DNA of 16,432 bases, from positions 1 to 16,432 of the forward strand of contig JAHJXD010000050.1 of NCBI GenBank assembly GCA_018827685.1, in the 5' to 3' direction. The DNA comes from Patescibacteria group bacterium (lineage in GTDB: Bacteria; Patescibacteriota; Patescibacteriia; Patescibacteriales; GWC2-42-12). Position numbers and translations under genes: made by a program. The notes under the pieces were generated by a model, which made no database searches, was not told the origin of the DNA, and saw nothing but the letters and a program-made list of their open reading frames with translations. Positions 1 to 5,718 of the stretch are shown here, one piece after another (positions within the stretch are counted from its first letter, which is position 1; every line of letters begins with the position of its first letter).

Positions 1-101
1 TAAAATCCTTCTAAACCATTTAATTTAACCGTGTCTCCTTCAAAATCTCCAAGTCTTTCTCTTTTATCTATGACTATAGGTCTTTGAGGGTTACAGAGGG
101 G
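1..101 (-). pseudogene. IS30-like transposase fragment (cut by window edge)
   Basis: The minus strand reads an open frame from 101 to the window edge that includes RPIVIDKRERLGDFEGDTV. A basic stretch followed by G-D-[FW]-E-G-D-T is typical of the start of the DDE catalytic domain in IS30-family transposases, and the D of GDT would be the first catalytic acid. A stop codon at 102-104 (minus strand) lies just upstream in this frame, so the N-terminal HTH half is absent here. What precedes it is an 11-bp tandem duplication and the GC-rich element. I infer a truncated or frameshifted remnant. The rest of the gene lies outside the window, so its overall state is unknown. The assignment rests on one short motif. 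Confidence 0.5.
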
Positions 102-110
102 TTACAGAGG
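89..110. repeat. 11-bp perfect tandem duplication
   Basis: The unit GGTTACAGAGG occurs twice back to back (89-99 and 100-110). Eleven is not a multiple of three, so the duplication shifts the reading frame of the transposase remnant that crosses it. The second copy also supplies the left arm of the hairpin at 104-122. Confidence 0.75.
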
Positions 111-127
111 TGAAACCTCTGTTTTTA
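104..127 (+). terminator. Intrinsic terminator-like hairpin
   Basis: ACAGAGGT (104-111), loop GAA, then ACCTCTGT (115-122) form a perfect 8-bp stem. TTTTTA follows directly on the plus strand, which is the shape of a Rho-independent terminator for rightward transcription. No rightward gene is visible to its left, so it may end a transcript from outside the window or be a by-product of the local duplication. Confidence 0.45.
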
Positions 128-448
128 TAAAACGCTGAAATTGTAAATTGGCGGTGCCTTTTGGTTAAAATCCGAACTTTTTTTGACGAAAATCCGGAAA
201 TTGAATTTTGAAAAACTTTTAAGCTCGGGCGGGCAAAAAGGAAGGGGGTTGGGGGGAAGGCCCCGAAGGAGTCGCTTTGCGACCCTACGGGGTAAAAATT
301 TTTGCCCGCCCTCGCTTTCCGATTCCAATTTTTTTCCGCCGCCGCCGAATTTCGTATTTCGCTTTGCGAAATGCGCCGCCAAGAGAAAAGATGTTGTGTT
401 TGCCCCGCCCTCCCGTGCGCACACAACATAAACAAGCTCCCTATTTTG
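128..448 (-). repeat. Structured GC-rich element, copy A
   Basis: Read on the minus strand from head (about 448) to tail (about 128). The parts are: a head hairpin with arms GTTGTGT and ACACAAC (393-427) around a G-rich loop; a 17-nt hairpin (356-372, 7-bp stem, 3-nt loop); a GGCGGCGGCGG tract; and a long nested hairpin. The nested hairpin has outer arms 223-239 and 299-315 (13 bp contiguous, 15 of 17 matched) enclosing an inner 32-nt stem-loop at 261-292. About 108 bp match copy B (3623-3732) with only two substitutions, in the opposite orientation. Short open frames across this region have no recognisable protein features and I take them as non-coding. The stretch has no other gene. Confidence 0.8.
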
Positions 449-483
449 GGAAAAATATTAAAGTGTGATATTATGTATATAGG

Positions 484-545
484 TGTGGATAACATATCTT
501 AATTATAGTATATCATAAAGTAATAGTAAATATTTACTATCCACA
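484..545. promoter_or_regulatory. Probable operator/promoter region of the HTH-RM operon
   Basis: An 18-bp perfect palindrome (523-540, TAGTAAATATTTACTA with one more matched base at each end) ends 19 nt before the HTH start codon. It lies within a wider inverted pair, TGTGGATA (484-491) and TATCCACA (538-545). Nested dyads directly upstream of a small HTH gene fit the operators used by controller (C) proteins of restriction-modification systems. Binding is inferred from position and symmetry only. Confidence 0.55.
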
Positions 546-559
546 AAGAATATTTTAAT

Positions 560-757
560 ATGATAGCCCAAAATATAAAAAAATATCGCAAGAAAAAGAG
601 CATTTCGCAGGATAAGCTTTCTAAGCTTGCCGGAGTAACTTATAATACAATTATCAAAATTGAATCCGGTGCAACATTAAATCCACGAGTTGAAACATTA
701 AGGCTTATTGCAAAAGCCCTTGATGTTACTGTGGATAGTTTATTAAACCAAAAATAA
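560..757 (+). CDS. XRE/Cro-type HTH regulator (controller-protein-like)
   Basis: This 65-residue protein is almost entirely one helix-turn-helix domain of the XRE/Cro family. The recognition region around residues 15-37 reads SQDKLSKLAGVTYNTIIKIE, followed by the usual LRLIAKALDV helix and a short tail. It ends 4 bp before the methyltransferase gene, so the two are almost certainly co-transcribed. Small HTH genes placed first in restriction-modification operons often act as controller proteins that bind their own promoter and time nuclease expression, and the dyads at 484-545 are suitable targets. It is clearly related to the second HTH protein at 4486-4698; both have SQ-[DE]-KL and NTII-x-IE-[SA]-G. 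No Shine-Dalgarno is visible. The HTH assignment is firm; the controller role is inferred. Confidence 0.85.
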   Translation: MIAQNIKKYRKKKSISQDKLSKLAGVTYNTIIKIESGATLNPRVETLRLIAKALDVTVDSLLNQK

Positions 758-761
758 AAAT

Positions 762-2660
762 ATGCACTCCAACAAACCAAAAAATAGTGAGGTTGATGCC
801 TACACTTACATAAAAGAGGAATTAGAAAAACTTGGTTGGAATGTAAAAAATCCCGCTCGTGTTGCTGACGGTGAAGTTTATAAACAAAATGAAGTTTTAG
901 CACATAAAGAATTAAAAAAATATCTCGTTAGAGATATGCCTGAGGCGGTTGTTAAATTGAACGAAAATGAATTTTGGGCGATAGAAAGCAAAAGGGATAA
1001 AAAAGAGATTGATACTGCTTTAAACGAAGCGATTGACCAATACGCCAAAAAAATTAATCAGAGCGGGAAAATAAAATGTATTATTGCTTCCGGCGTAGCC
1101 GGCAACGACACAGACGGATATAAAGTAATAAATAAATATTTAAGAAAAGGAAAATGGGAAACCATTCTTTTCAATGGGAAAACTAAAAATATTTTACTTT
1201 CCAAAAATCAAGCTAAGTATATTTTAGAGCACGATACAATTAATTGGCTTGAATTTCCCGATCTTCCAGAGGCAAAATATATTAGTGCCGCAGAAGAAAT
1301 CAACGAAATTCTTCATAATGCTGGAATAAACAAAAACAAGCGTGCAAGATTTATTGCTGGACTCGTGCTCTCGCTCTCGGTTGACGAAGAAGTTAATTTA
1401 AAGACAGGGACGACCAGTGTTTTAGTAGAAAACATAAACACCCTTATAAAGCAAAAATTAAGGGAAGTAAAAAAAGAAAATTTTATTGATTTTCTAAAAC
1501 TAGAACTGCCTCCAAGTGCCGAAAATCATATTAAATACAGACAAGCCATAATAGAAACTCTTAAAGAGCTCCAAACCTTAGATATTAGAAATGCAATGGC
1601 TTCCGGAAAAGATGTTTTGGGTGAATTTTATGAAAAATTTTTGAAATACGGAAATGGAGCAAAAGAAATAGGTATTGTATTGACACCAAGACATATAACT
1701 AAATTTGCGGTTGAGGTTTTAGATGTTAAGCCAAACGACTATGTTTTAGACCCTACTTGTGGAACGGGTGGTTTTTTGGTATCAGCTTTTGATCATGTGC
1801 GTAATAACGCAACAGAAAAGCAAGTTGATGAATTTAAAAATCATCACATTTTTGGAATAGAACAAGATGACGAAGTTGTCGCTTTGGCCTTGGTAAATAT
1901 GATTTTTAGGGGTGACGGAAAAAATAATATGAGCGAAGGTAATTGTTTTCAAAAAAATATTGAGAAAACAATCAAAGAAAGCGTTACAACTGGTAAATTT
2001 GATCCTAGGAATAATAATCTACCTCGAAATCCTATTATCACAAAAGTTTTAATGAATCCGCCATTTGCTCTTAAGCAAGGCGATCAAAAGGAAAGTCAAT
2101 TTATAGATTATGCTTTGTCGCAAATGCAAGACGGCGGTATTCTTTTTGTTGTCGTTCCTATTTCCGTTATGGTTGAAAGTTCTGGTAAAAATTGGAGGAA
2201 AAACCTATTAGAAAATAATACCGTGCTATCTGTTGTAACATTTCCAGAAGACCTTTTTTATCCTATAAGCGTTGGAACAATCGGCGTTTTCATTAAAAAG
2301 GGCGTTCCTCATGATTTTAATAGTCAGAAAGTTTATTTTGCAAGAGCAATTTATGACGGATTTCGCAAGAAGAAAGGTAAAAGAATTATAGTTGAAAATA
2401 GCGAGAATACGCTTAAAGAAGTTGGAGGCGAGTTAAGAGGGTTTTTAGCAAATCAAAACCTAAACCTTAAAGATGTGCCGGAATTTAAAAAGATATGTTT
2501 GCTAGATAAATCTGATGTTGGTGTTGAGTTAGTGCCGGAGGCATATATTGAAAGTAAAATCCCTGCTTTAAACGAAATAGAAAATGGGGTTGAAGAAATG
2601 ATAAAAGAAGCTCTTGCGTTTAAAATTAAATACTCCGATAAACTTGAGGGTAAAAAATAG
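762..2660 (+). CDS. Restriction nuclease-DNA adenine methyltransferase fusion (BcgI-A-like)
   Basis: A 632-residue protein combining cleavage and modification. Residues about 1-150 resemble the HsdR N-terminal nuclease fold: P60-E61 is followed by E75-S-K77, the spacing expected of a PD/E...(D/E)XK active site. Residues about 270-560 form an N6-adenine methyltransferase of the HsdM type, with the SAM-binding motif DPTCGTGGF starting at D330 and the catalytic NPPF at 432-435. The C-terminal part is helical, as expected for contact with a specificity subunit. The specificity gene starts 2 bp downstream, and no separate HsdR gene is seen. Length and layout match the A subunit of Type IIB BcgI (about 637 aa), which works with a B specificity subunit of about 340 aa. 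It could also be annotated simply as HsdM of a Type I system. The methyltransferase is certain; the nuclease activity is inferred. Confidence 0.85.
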   Translation: MHSNKPKNSEVDAYTYIKEELEKLGWNVKNPARVADGEVYKQNEVLAHKELKKYLVRDMPEAVVKLNENEFWAIESKRDKKEIDTALNEAIDQYAKKINQSGKIKCIIASGVAGNDTDGYKVINKYLRKGKWETILFNGKTKNILLSKNQAKYILEHDTINWLEFPDLPEAKYISAAEEINEILHNAGINKNKRARFIAGLVLSLSVDEEVNLKTGTTSVLVENINTLIKQKLREVKKENFIDFLKLELPPSAENHIKYRQAIIETLKELQTLDIRNAMASGKDVLGEFYEKFLKYGNGAKEIGIVLTPRHITKFAVEVLDVKPNDYVLDPTCGTGGFLVSAFDHVRNNATEKQVDEFKNHHIFGIEQDDEVVALALVNMIFRGDGKNNMSEGNCFQKNIEKTIKESVTTGKFDPRNNNLPRNPIITKVLMNPPFALKQGDQKESQFIDYALSQMQDGGILFVVVPISVMVESSGKNWRKNLLENNTVLSVVTFPEDLFYPISVGTIGVFIKKGVPHDFNSQKVYFARAIYDGFRKKKGKRIIVENSENTLKEVGGELRGFLANQNLNLKDVPEFKKICLLDKSDVGVELVPEAYIESKIPALNEIENGVEEMIKEALAFKIKYSDKLEGKK

Positions 2661-2662
2661 CT

Positions 2663-3598
2663 ATGATAACAACAATCGGACAATTATTTAAAATAGAATA
2701 CGGACAAAAGGAATTTGAAAATAAGGAGCCACTAGAGGAAGATATTGGTGGCAATATTTTGATTTCATCAAAAGGCGATGATAATGGAGTTTTTGGATTT
2801 TTTGCCATAGAAAATTATTATAAGGCCCCGCTAATCACTGTTCCAAGAGTTGGGACAATCGGTCAAGCATTCGTACAAAATAATGATTGCTCGGTAGATA
2901 ATAATTGCATGGTTTTAATTCCGCAAAAAGAATTGTCAAAAGAGGAATTATTCCAAGTAGCATTTCAAATAAGATTAAATAAGTGGAAATATAGATATGG
3001 GAGACAAATTACTCCTGAAAGATTGGCAACGCAAAAAATTAGCTTAATAGAAAGCAAATTAAATTATAATAAACTTTCTAAAAAATTTCTTCCTGAAAAA
3101 AGCAAAAAGATAAAAGTTTTGGAAAATAAAAATATTAAGTTAATCAAGGTTAGCGATCTGTGCGATATTCAAAAAAAGACAGCTTTGCCTCAAAATGCTT
3201 TGGAAGAAAACGGCACGCCCTATGTAACCACAACTTCAAAAAATAATGGCATTTCTAATTTTGTAAATGAAGAACCAAACACTAAAGCAAAATGTTTAAC
3301 TGTGGCTCTCAATGGTAGTGTCGGAGAGACATTTTTTCAATTTGATGATTTTATCACAAGTGGCGATAATGCCGTCCTCACCTTGAAAGAGAAGTATAAT
3401 CCTTACTTGTTATTTTATATTGGGGTAATGATAAAAAATCATCAATGGAGATATAATTATTACAGAAAATTAAATCTTTCAAAATTGAAAAAAATGACGA
3501 TTCCGACTCCGTACAAAAATGGGAATATAGATATTGATTATATTGAAAAGATTGCCAAAAATTCTTACGGATTTGAGGAGTTGAAAAAGTTTTTTTAG
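2663..3598 (+). CDS. Restriction-modification specificity subunit (HsdS/BcgI-B-like)
   Basis: A 311-residue DNA-recognition protein. Two target-recognition domains are visible. The first (about 1-130) contains PRVGTIGQAF and ends near KWKYRYGRQI. The second (about 165-285) contains ALNGSVGETFF and ends near QWRYNYYRKL. Each half repeats the pattern of a G-[ST]-[IV]-G core, an aromatic-rich W-[KR]-Y segment and a conserved helix entry (TPERLATQKI versus LSKLKKMTI), as in Type I HsdS half-subunits. Two TRDs predict a bipartite target. It is shorter than a usual HsdS (about 400 aa) but near BcgI-B size. It starts 2 bp after the methyltransferase stop. Its TAG stop coincides with the first bases of copy B, so the element may have supplied the current C-terminus. 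Confidence 0.85.
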   Translation: MITTIGQLFKIEYGQKEFENKEPLEEDIGGNILISSKGDDNGVFGFFAIENYYKAPLITVPRVGTIGQAFVQNNDCSVDNNCMVLIPQKELSKEELFQVAFQIRLNKWKYRYGRQITPERLATQKISLIESKLNYNKLSKKFLPEKSKKIKVLENKNIKLIKVSDLCDIQKKTALPQNALEENGTPYVTTTSKNNGISNFVNEEPNTKAKCLTVALNGSVGETFFQFDDFITSGDNAVLTLKEKYNPYLLFYIGVMIKNHQWRYNYYRKLNLSKLKKMTIPTPYKNGNIDIDYIEKIAKNSYGFEELKKFF

Positions 3599-3810
3599 GC
3601 GGCGCGCCAGTTTTCAACTGGCACGAAATTCGGTGGCGGCGGAAAAAAATTGGAAACGGAAAGCGAGGGCGGGCAAAAATTTTTACCCCGTAGGGTCGCA
3701 AAGCGACTCCTTCGGGGCCTTCCCCCCAACCTTTCCTTCCCGCCACGCCCGAGCGATTGGATTTCAAAATTCAGCATTGGGATTTTCGTCAAAAAAAGTT
3801 CGAACTTCCG
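3596..3810 (+). repeat. Structured GC-rich element, copy B
   Basis: Plus-strand copy of the family, inverted relative to copy A. It begins at the specificity-gene stop with GGCGGCGC. A 17-nt hairpin at 3606-3622 (GCCAGTTTTCAACTGGC) occupies exactly the place of the unrelated 17-nt hairpin in copy A. Then follow the GGCGG tract, GCGAGGGCGGGCAAAAA (3663-3679), the inner 32-nt stem-loop (3686-3717, identical to copy A), the closing arm CCCGCCACGCCCGAGC (3739-3754), and an AT-rich tail matching the tail of copy A. The head hairpin present in copies A and D is missing. A plus-strand frame from 3633 to 4208 crosses this and the next element but is only translated repeat. Confidence 0.8.
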
Positions 3811-3904
3811 CATTGCCGAGCGGACGCTGTTTTTGGATTTCAAAAATGCCTTCAAAATTGCGGAAAAATACCATGCCGAGGCGCTTCGCGCCGAGGAAAC
3901 ATCT
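3811..3904. other. Spacer between tail-to-tail elements B and D
   Basis: No gene is seen. The stretch contains a perfect GC hairpin, GGCGC-TTC-GCGCC (3880-3892), and GCCGAGCGG-type sequence. It separates the tails of copy B (plus) and copy D (minus), so the 800 bp between the specificity gene and the next HTH gene is an imperfect large inverted repeat. Confidence 0.55.
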
Positions 3905-4398
3905 TACGATTTCACAAAAAGTGAAAATTAGCGGTGTTTGTTGGACAAAGTTCGAATATTTTTTGAGCAAAACCCCCAATAAGGAAGCCCCTTCGACGCT
4001 AAAGCTTTGGCGGGCAGGCACCCCCGCCGTCGCTCGGAAACCTCGCCACCCCGCAAAAAAGTTTTCTTCACATTTTTTAATTTGTGTGTGCCGATTTTTT
4101 TCTTCCCCGCCTGTGCCGAGGCTTCGGCGGGCAGGTAAAAGGAAAAGAAAACTTTTGTGCGGGGTTCTGCTCTCAACGAGCAGGACGGCGGGACTGGCCT
4201 CATTTTGATTTCGCAAATGAAAAGCGGAATTACCCCCAAACCCCCCTTCCGCCACGCCCTCGCTGGGACGATTCTTTTTTTCGGCGGAATTTGATGCTGT
4301 ATTTTGCAAAGCAAAATGCGCCACCAAAGAAGATGTTGCCCTTGACCCACCCAACCCATTCGCGGGCAACGCCAAGGAACTCCCTTTTTTCTTTACTA
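3905..4398 (-). repeat. Structured GC-rich element, copy D (long form with extra hairpins)
   Basis: Minus-strand copy, head near 4398. The head hairpin has arms GTTGCCC and GGGCAAC (4335-4370), with a loop carrying C-runs on the plus strand, i.e. G-runs on the element strand. A 17-nt hairpin lies at 4301-4317, followed by GGCGG and GCGAGGGCGTGGCGG. It then diverges from A and B and holds extra hairpins: CTGCTC-TCAAC-GAGCAG (4167-4183), a CCTG/CAGG and GCCGA/TCGGC stem (4110-4135), and CGCTAAAG-CTTTGGCG (3997-4012). The tail (about 3926-3990) again matches the tail of copy A. TTTCAC-AAAAA-GTGAAA lies at 3910-3926. A 250-residue minus-strand frame from 4516 to 3764 spans it, but it is low-complexity translated repeat and I reject it as a gene. 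Confidence 0.7.
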
Positions 4399-4401
4399 TT
4401 T

Positions 4402-4414
4402 CCAAATATTTTGG
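4402..4414. promoter_or_regulatory. Small dyad upstream of second HTH gene
   Basis: CCAAA-TAT-TTTGG is a short inverted repeat about 70 bp before the HTH start at 4486. It shares an AAATATTT core with the larger palindrome before the first HTH gene. The AT-rich stretch that follows also contains ATGATCAT (4448-4455). An operator role is a weak inference. Confidence 0.3.
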
Positions 4415-4485
4415 TAATATTATATTGTAGTTAGGAAATTTAAACATATGATCATTATACCACAATTTAATATTACTAATAAAAT

Positions 4486-4698
4486 ATGGTAGAGTCAAGT
4501 AAAAACAACATAGCAAAAACCGTAAAGCGATTACGAAAGAAAACGGGCTTATCTCAAGAGAAGTTAGCTCGGCTTGCTGATGTGTCTAATAATACGATTA
4601 TTAACATTGAAGCAGGAAAACAAAACAATCCCACGATTGAAACATTAAAAAAAATCGCCAAGGCGCTTGAAGTCGGCGTTGATGAGTTGATAAAATAA
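4486..4698 (+). CDS. XRE/Cro-type HTH regulator, paralogue of the RM-linked one
   Basis: A 70-residue single-domain helix-turn-helix protein. The core SQEKLARLADVSNNTIINIE (about residues 24-43) and IETLKKIAKALEVGVDEL are typical of the XRE family. It aligns along its length with the HTH protein at 560-757, with roughly half the positions identical. Like that gene, it follows the head of a GC-rich element in the same relative orientation by about 90-110 bp. No methyltransferase or nuclease follows it; the next genes encode membrane-anchored proteins. It may be the leftover regulator of a lost restriction-modification operon, or it may control the present neighbours. The fold is certain and the targets unknown. 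Confidence 0.85.
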   Translation: MVESSKNNIAKTVKRLRKKTGLSQEKLARLADVSNNTIINIEAGKQNNPTIETLKKIAKALEVGVDELIK

Positions 4699-4718
4699 TA
4701 TTTTTGTAATAAAATTAA

Positions 4719-4729
4719 AAAGGTCGATT
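4719..4729 (+). promoter_or_regulatory. Shared 11-bp motif upstream of the 118-aa membrane protein gene
   Basis: AAAGGTCGATT lies 32 nt before the start codon at 4762. The identical 11-mer lies 34 nt before the start at 5199 (5154-5164). Matching sequence and spacing suggest a common promoter or regulator site for the two neighbouring genes. The function is not known. Confidence 0.35.
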
Positions 4730-4761
4730 CAATAAATTAATTAATTCAAATTAATAAAGCT

Positions 4762-5118
4762 ATGGAAGAAAATACTCAAACTAAAACCCCGGAATCTCAA
4801 CCGCAAGTTCCGCCGAAAAAAGAAAAGAACACTGGCATGGCAATTGTTGCCTATATTCTTTTCTTTATTCCGCTTTTAACAGAAGCGAAAAATGATCCTT
4901 TTGTTAAGTATCATGTTAAACAAGGTTTACTTCTTTTTATTGGTTGGGTTGTAGCGAATATTATTGCTTCGATTTTACCTTGGTCTTTATTGTGGATAGA
5001 CAGTCTGTTATATTTGGCCTTAGTTGTTCTAATGGTTATCGGAATTATGACCGCGGCTAAAGGCGAACAAAAACCATTGCCGGTTATTGGTAAGTTTAGC
5101 GAACAATTTAAGTTTTAA
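4762..5118 (+). CDS. Tic20/DUF4870-like small integral membrane protein
   Basis: A 118-residue protein with a hydrophilic, Pro/Lys-rich N-terminus (1-25) and three predicted membrane helices: about 26-40, 52-70 and 75-95. The motif KYHVKQGLLLFIGW after the first helix and the C-terminal GEQKPLPVIGKF are characteristic of the DUF4870/Tic20-like family, which is common in Patescibacteria and other bacteria. The biochemical role of bacterial members is not established. It lies 63 bp after the HTH gene and 80 bp before the cysteine-rich protein gene, so each may have its own promoter; both are preceded by the same 11-bp motif. The family call is fairly confident and no function is assigned. Confidence 0.7.
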   Translation: MEENTQTKTPESQPQVPPKKEKNTGMAIVAYILFFIPLLTEAKNDPFVKYHVKQGLLLFIGWVVANIIASILPWSLLWIDSLLYLALVVLMVIGIMTAAKGEQKPLPVIGKFSEQFKF

Positions 5119-5153
5119 TTTATCTTTTAAGGATTTAAAATTTTAGAAGAATC

Positions 5154-5164
5154 AAAGGTCGATT
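5154..5164 (+). promoter_or_regulatory. Shared 11-bp motif upstream of the cysteine-rich protein gene
   Basis: Second occurrence of AAAGGTCGATT, 34 nt before the start codon at 5199; see the copy at 4719-4729. It is AT-rich on both sides, with no clear -10/-35 pair that I would defend. Confidence 0.35.
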
Positions 5165-5198
5165 TATTAAAGTAAAATATAAATAAACATTAAATCTT

Positions 5199-5711
5199 AT
5201 GAACAAAAATCTTATTATTGCCATTTCCGGCATTGTCGTGGTAGCCGGAGTAGCCGGTTTTATTTTGTTAAACAAAAATAATAGTCAGTTGCCGGTAGAT
5301 TCTGAATGTTCCCAACTTTGCGCTAGCGCCAAAACGGCTTGTCCGTCTTTGATTGACCAAAAAACTTGCGAAACAAAATGTCCAAAATTCAGCCAAGAAA
5401 CTAAAGAGCATTTGCTTGGCGCGAAATCTTGCGAGGCGCTAACTCAAAAACCAGAATTAATTTCCGAACTGCTTATCCCGGAAATAAAAAAACCAGAACA
5501 AAAAGAAGTCTCCAGTGATTGCGAAGCGGCTTGCGGCAAATATGTTATGAGCTGTTTAACCGCAGAGGAGATGGCCATCGAAGTGTCATCCGGAGCTGGG
5601 GGCCGTTATAATTCATGCCTTAAAAAATGTTCTGATTGGAGCGCGGACAAAATTGAATGTATGATCACGGCATTTGATTGCGAGGCAATGACCGACAAGT
5701 GCGGATTATAA
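5199..5711 (+). CDS. Membrane-anchored protein with two cysteine-rich CX3C domains
   Basis: A 170-residue protein not recognised as a known family. Residues 5-24 form one hydrophobic segment, either a signal anchor or uncleaved signal peptide, with the rest probably outside the cell. Two related cysteine-rich modules follow. Module 1 (37-78) has C-x3-C-x6-C-x8-C-x3-C, then PKFSQETK and a later Cys. Module 2 (about 108-168) has C-x3-C-x6-C-x20-C-x3-C, then SDWSADKIEC and two more Cys. The pairs of CX3C resemble helical hairpins held by two disulfides, and the shared C-x2-[FW]-S-x-[ED]-x-K signature recurs in the next gene. A Lys/Glu/Pro linker separates the modules. It ends 7 bp before the next gene. 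It is likely an oxidised surface protein with an unknown ligand. Confidence 0.6.
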   Translation: MNKNLIIAISGIVVVAGVAGFILLNKNNSQLPVDSECSQLCASAKTACPSLIDQKTCETKCPKFSQETKEHLLGAKSCEALTQKPELISELLIPEIKKPEQKEVSSDCEAACGKYVMSCLTAEEMAIEVSSGAGGRYNSCLKKCSDWSADKIECMITAFDCEAMTDKCGL

Positions 5712-5718
5712 TAAATAT

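Noticed and set aside
125..502. Several open frames of 63-134 residues on both strands
   Set aside because: They are chance frames in the GC-rich element (copy A); the translations match shifted readings of copies B and C.
762..3598. Complete Type I system with hsdR
   Set aside because: No large helicase-nuclease gene occurs in the window; the nuclease motif is instead at the N-terminus of the methyltransferase. A distant hsdR cannot be excluded.
393..4370. Integron attC sites, suggested by GTTG...CAAC arms and cassette layout
   Set aside because: attC has RYYYAAC first and GTTRRRY last. Here GTT is outermost on the 5' side and AAC on the 3' side, the inner bases do not fit the consensus, and no integron integrase is seen.
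3764..4516. A 250-residue open frame on the minus strand (and a 191-residue plus-strand frame at 3633-4208)
   Set aside because: Both run through inverted GC-rich hairpin repeats, have low-complexity translations, lack any domain, and the same DNA occurs in other copies with broken frames.
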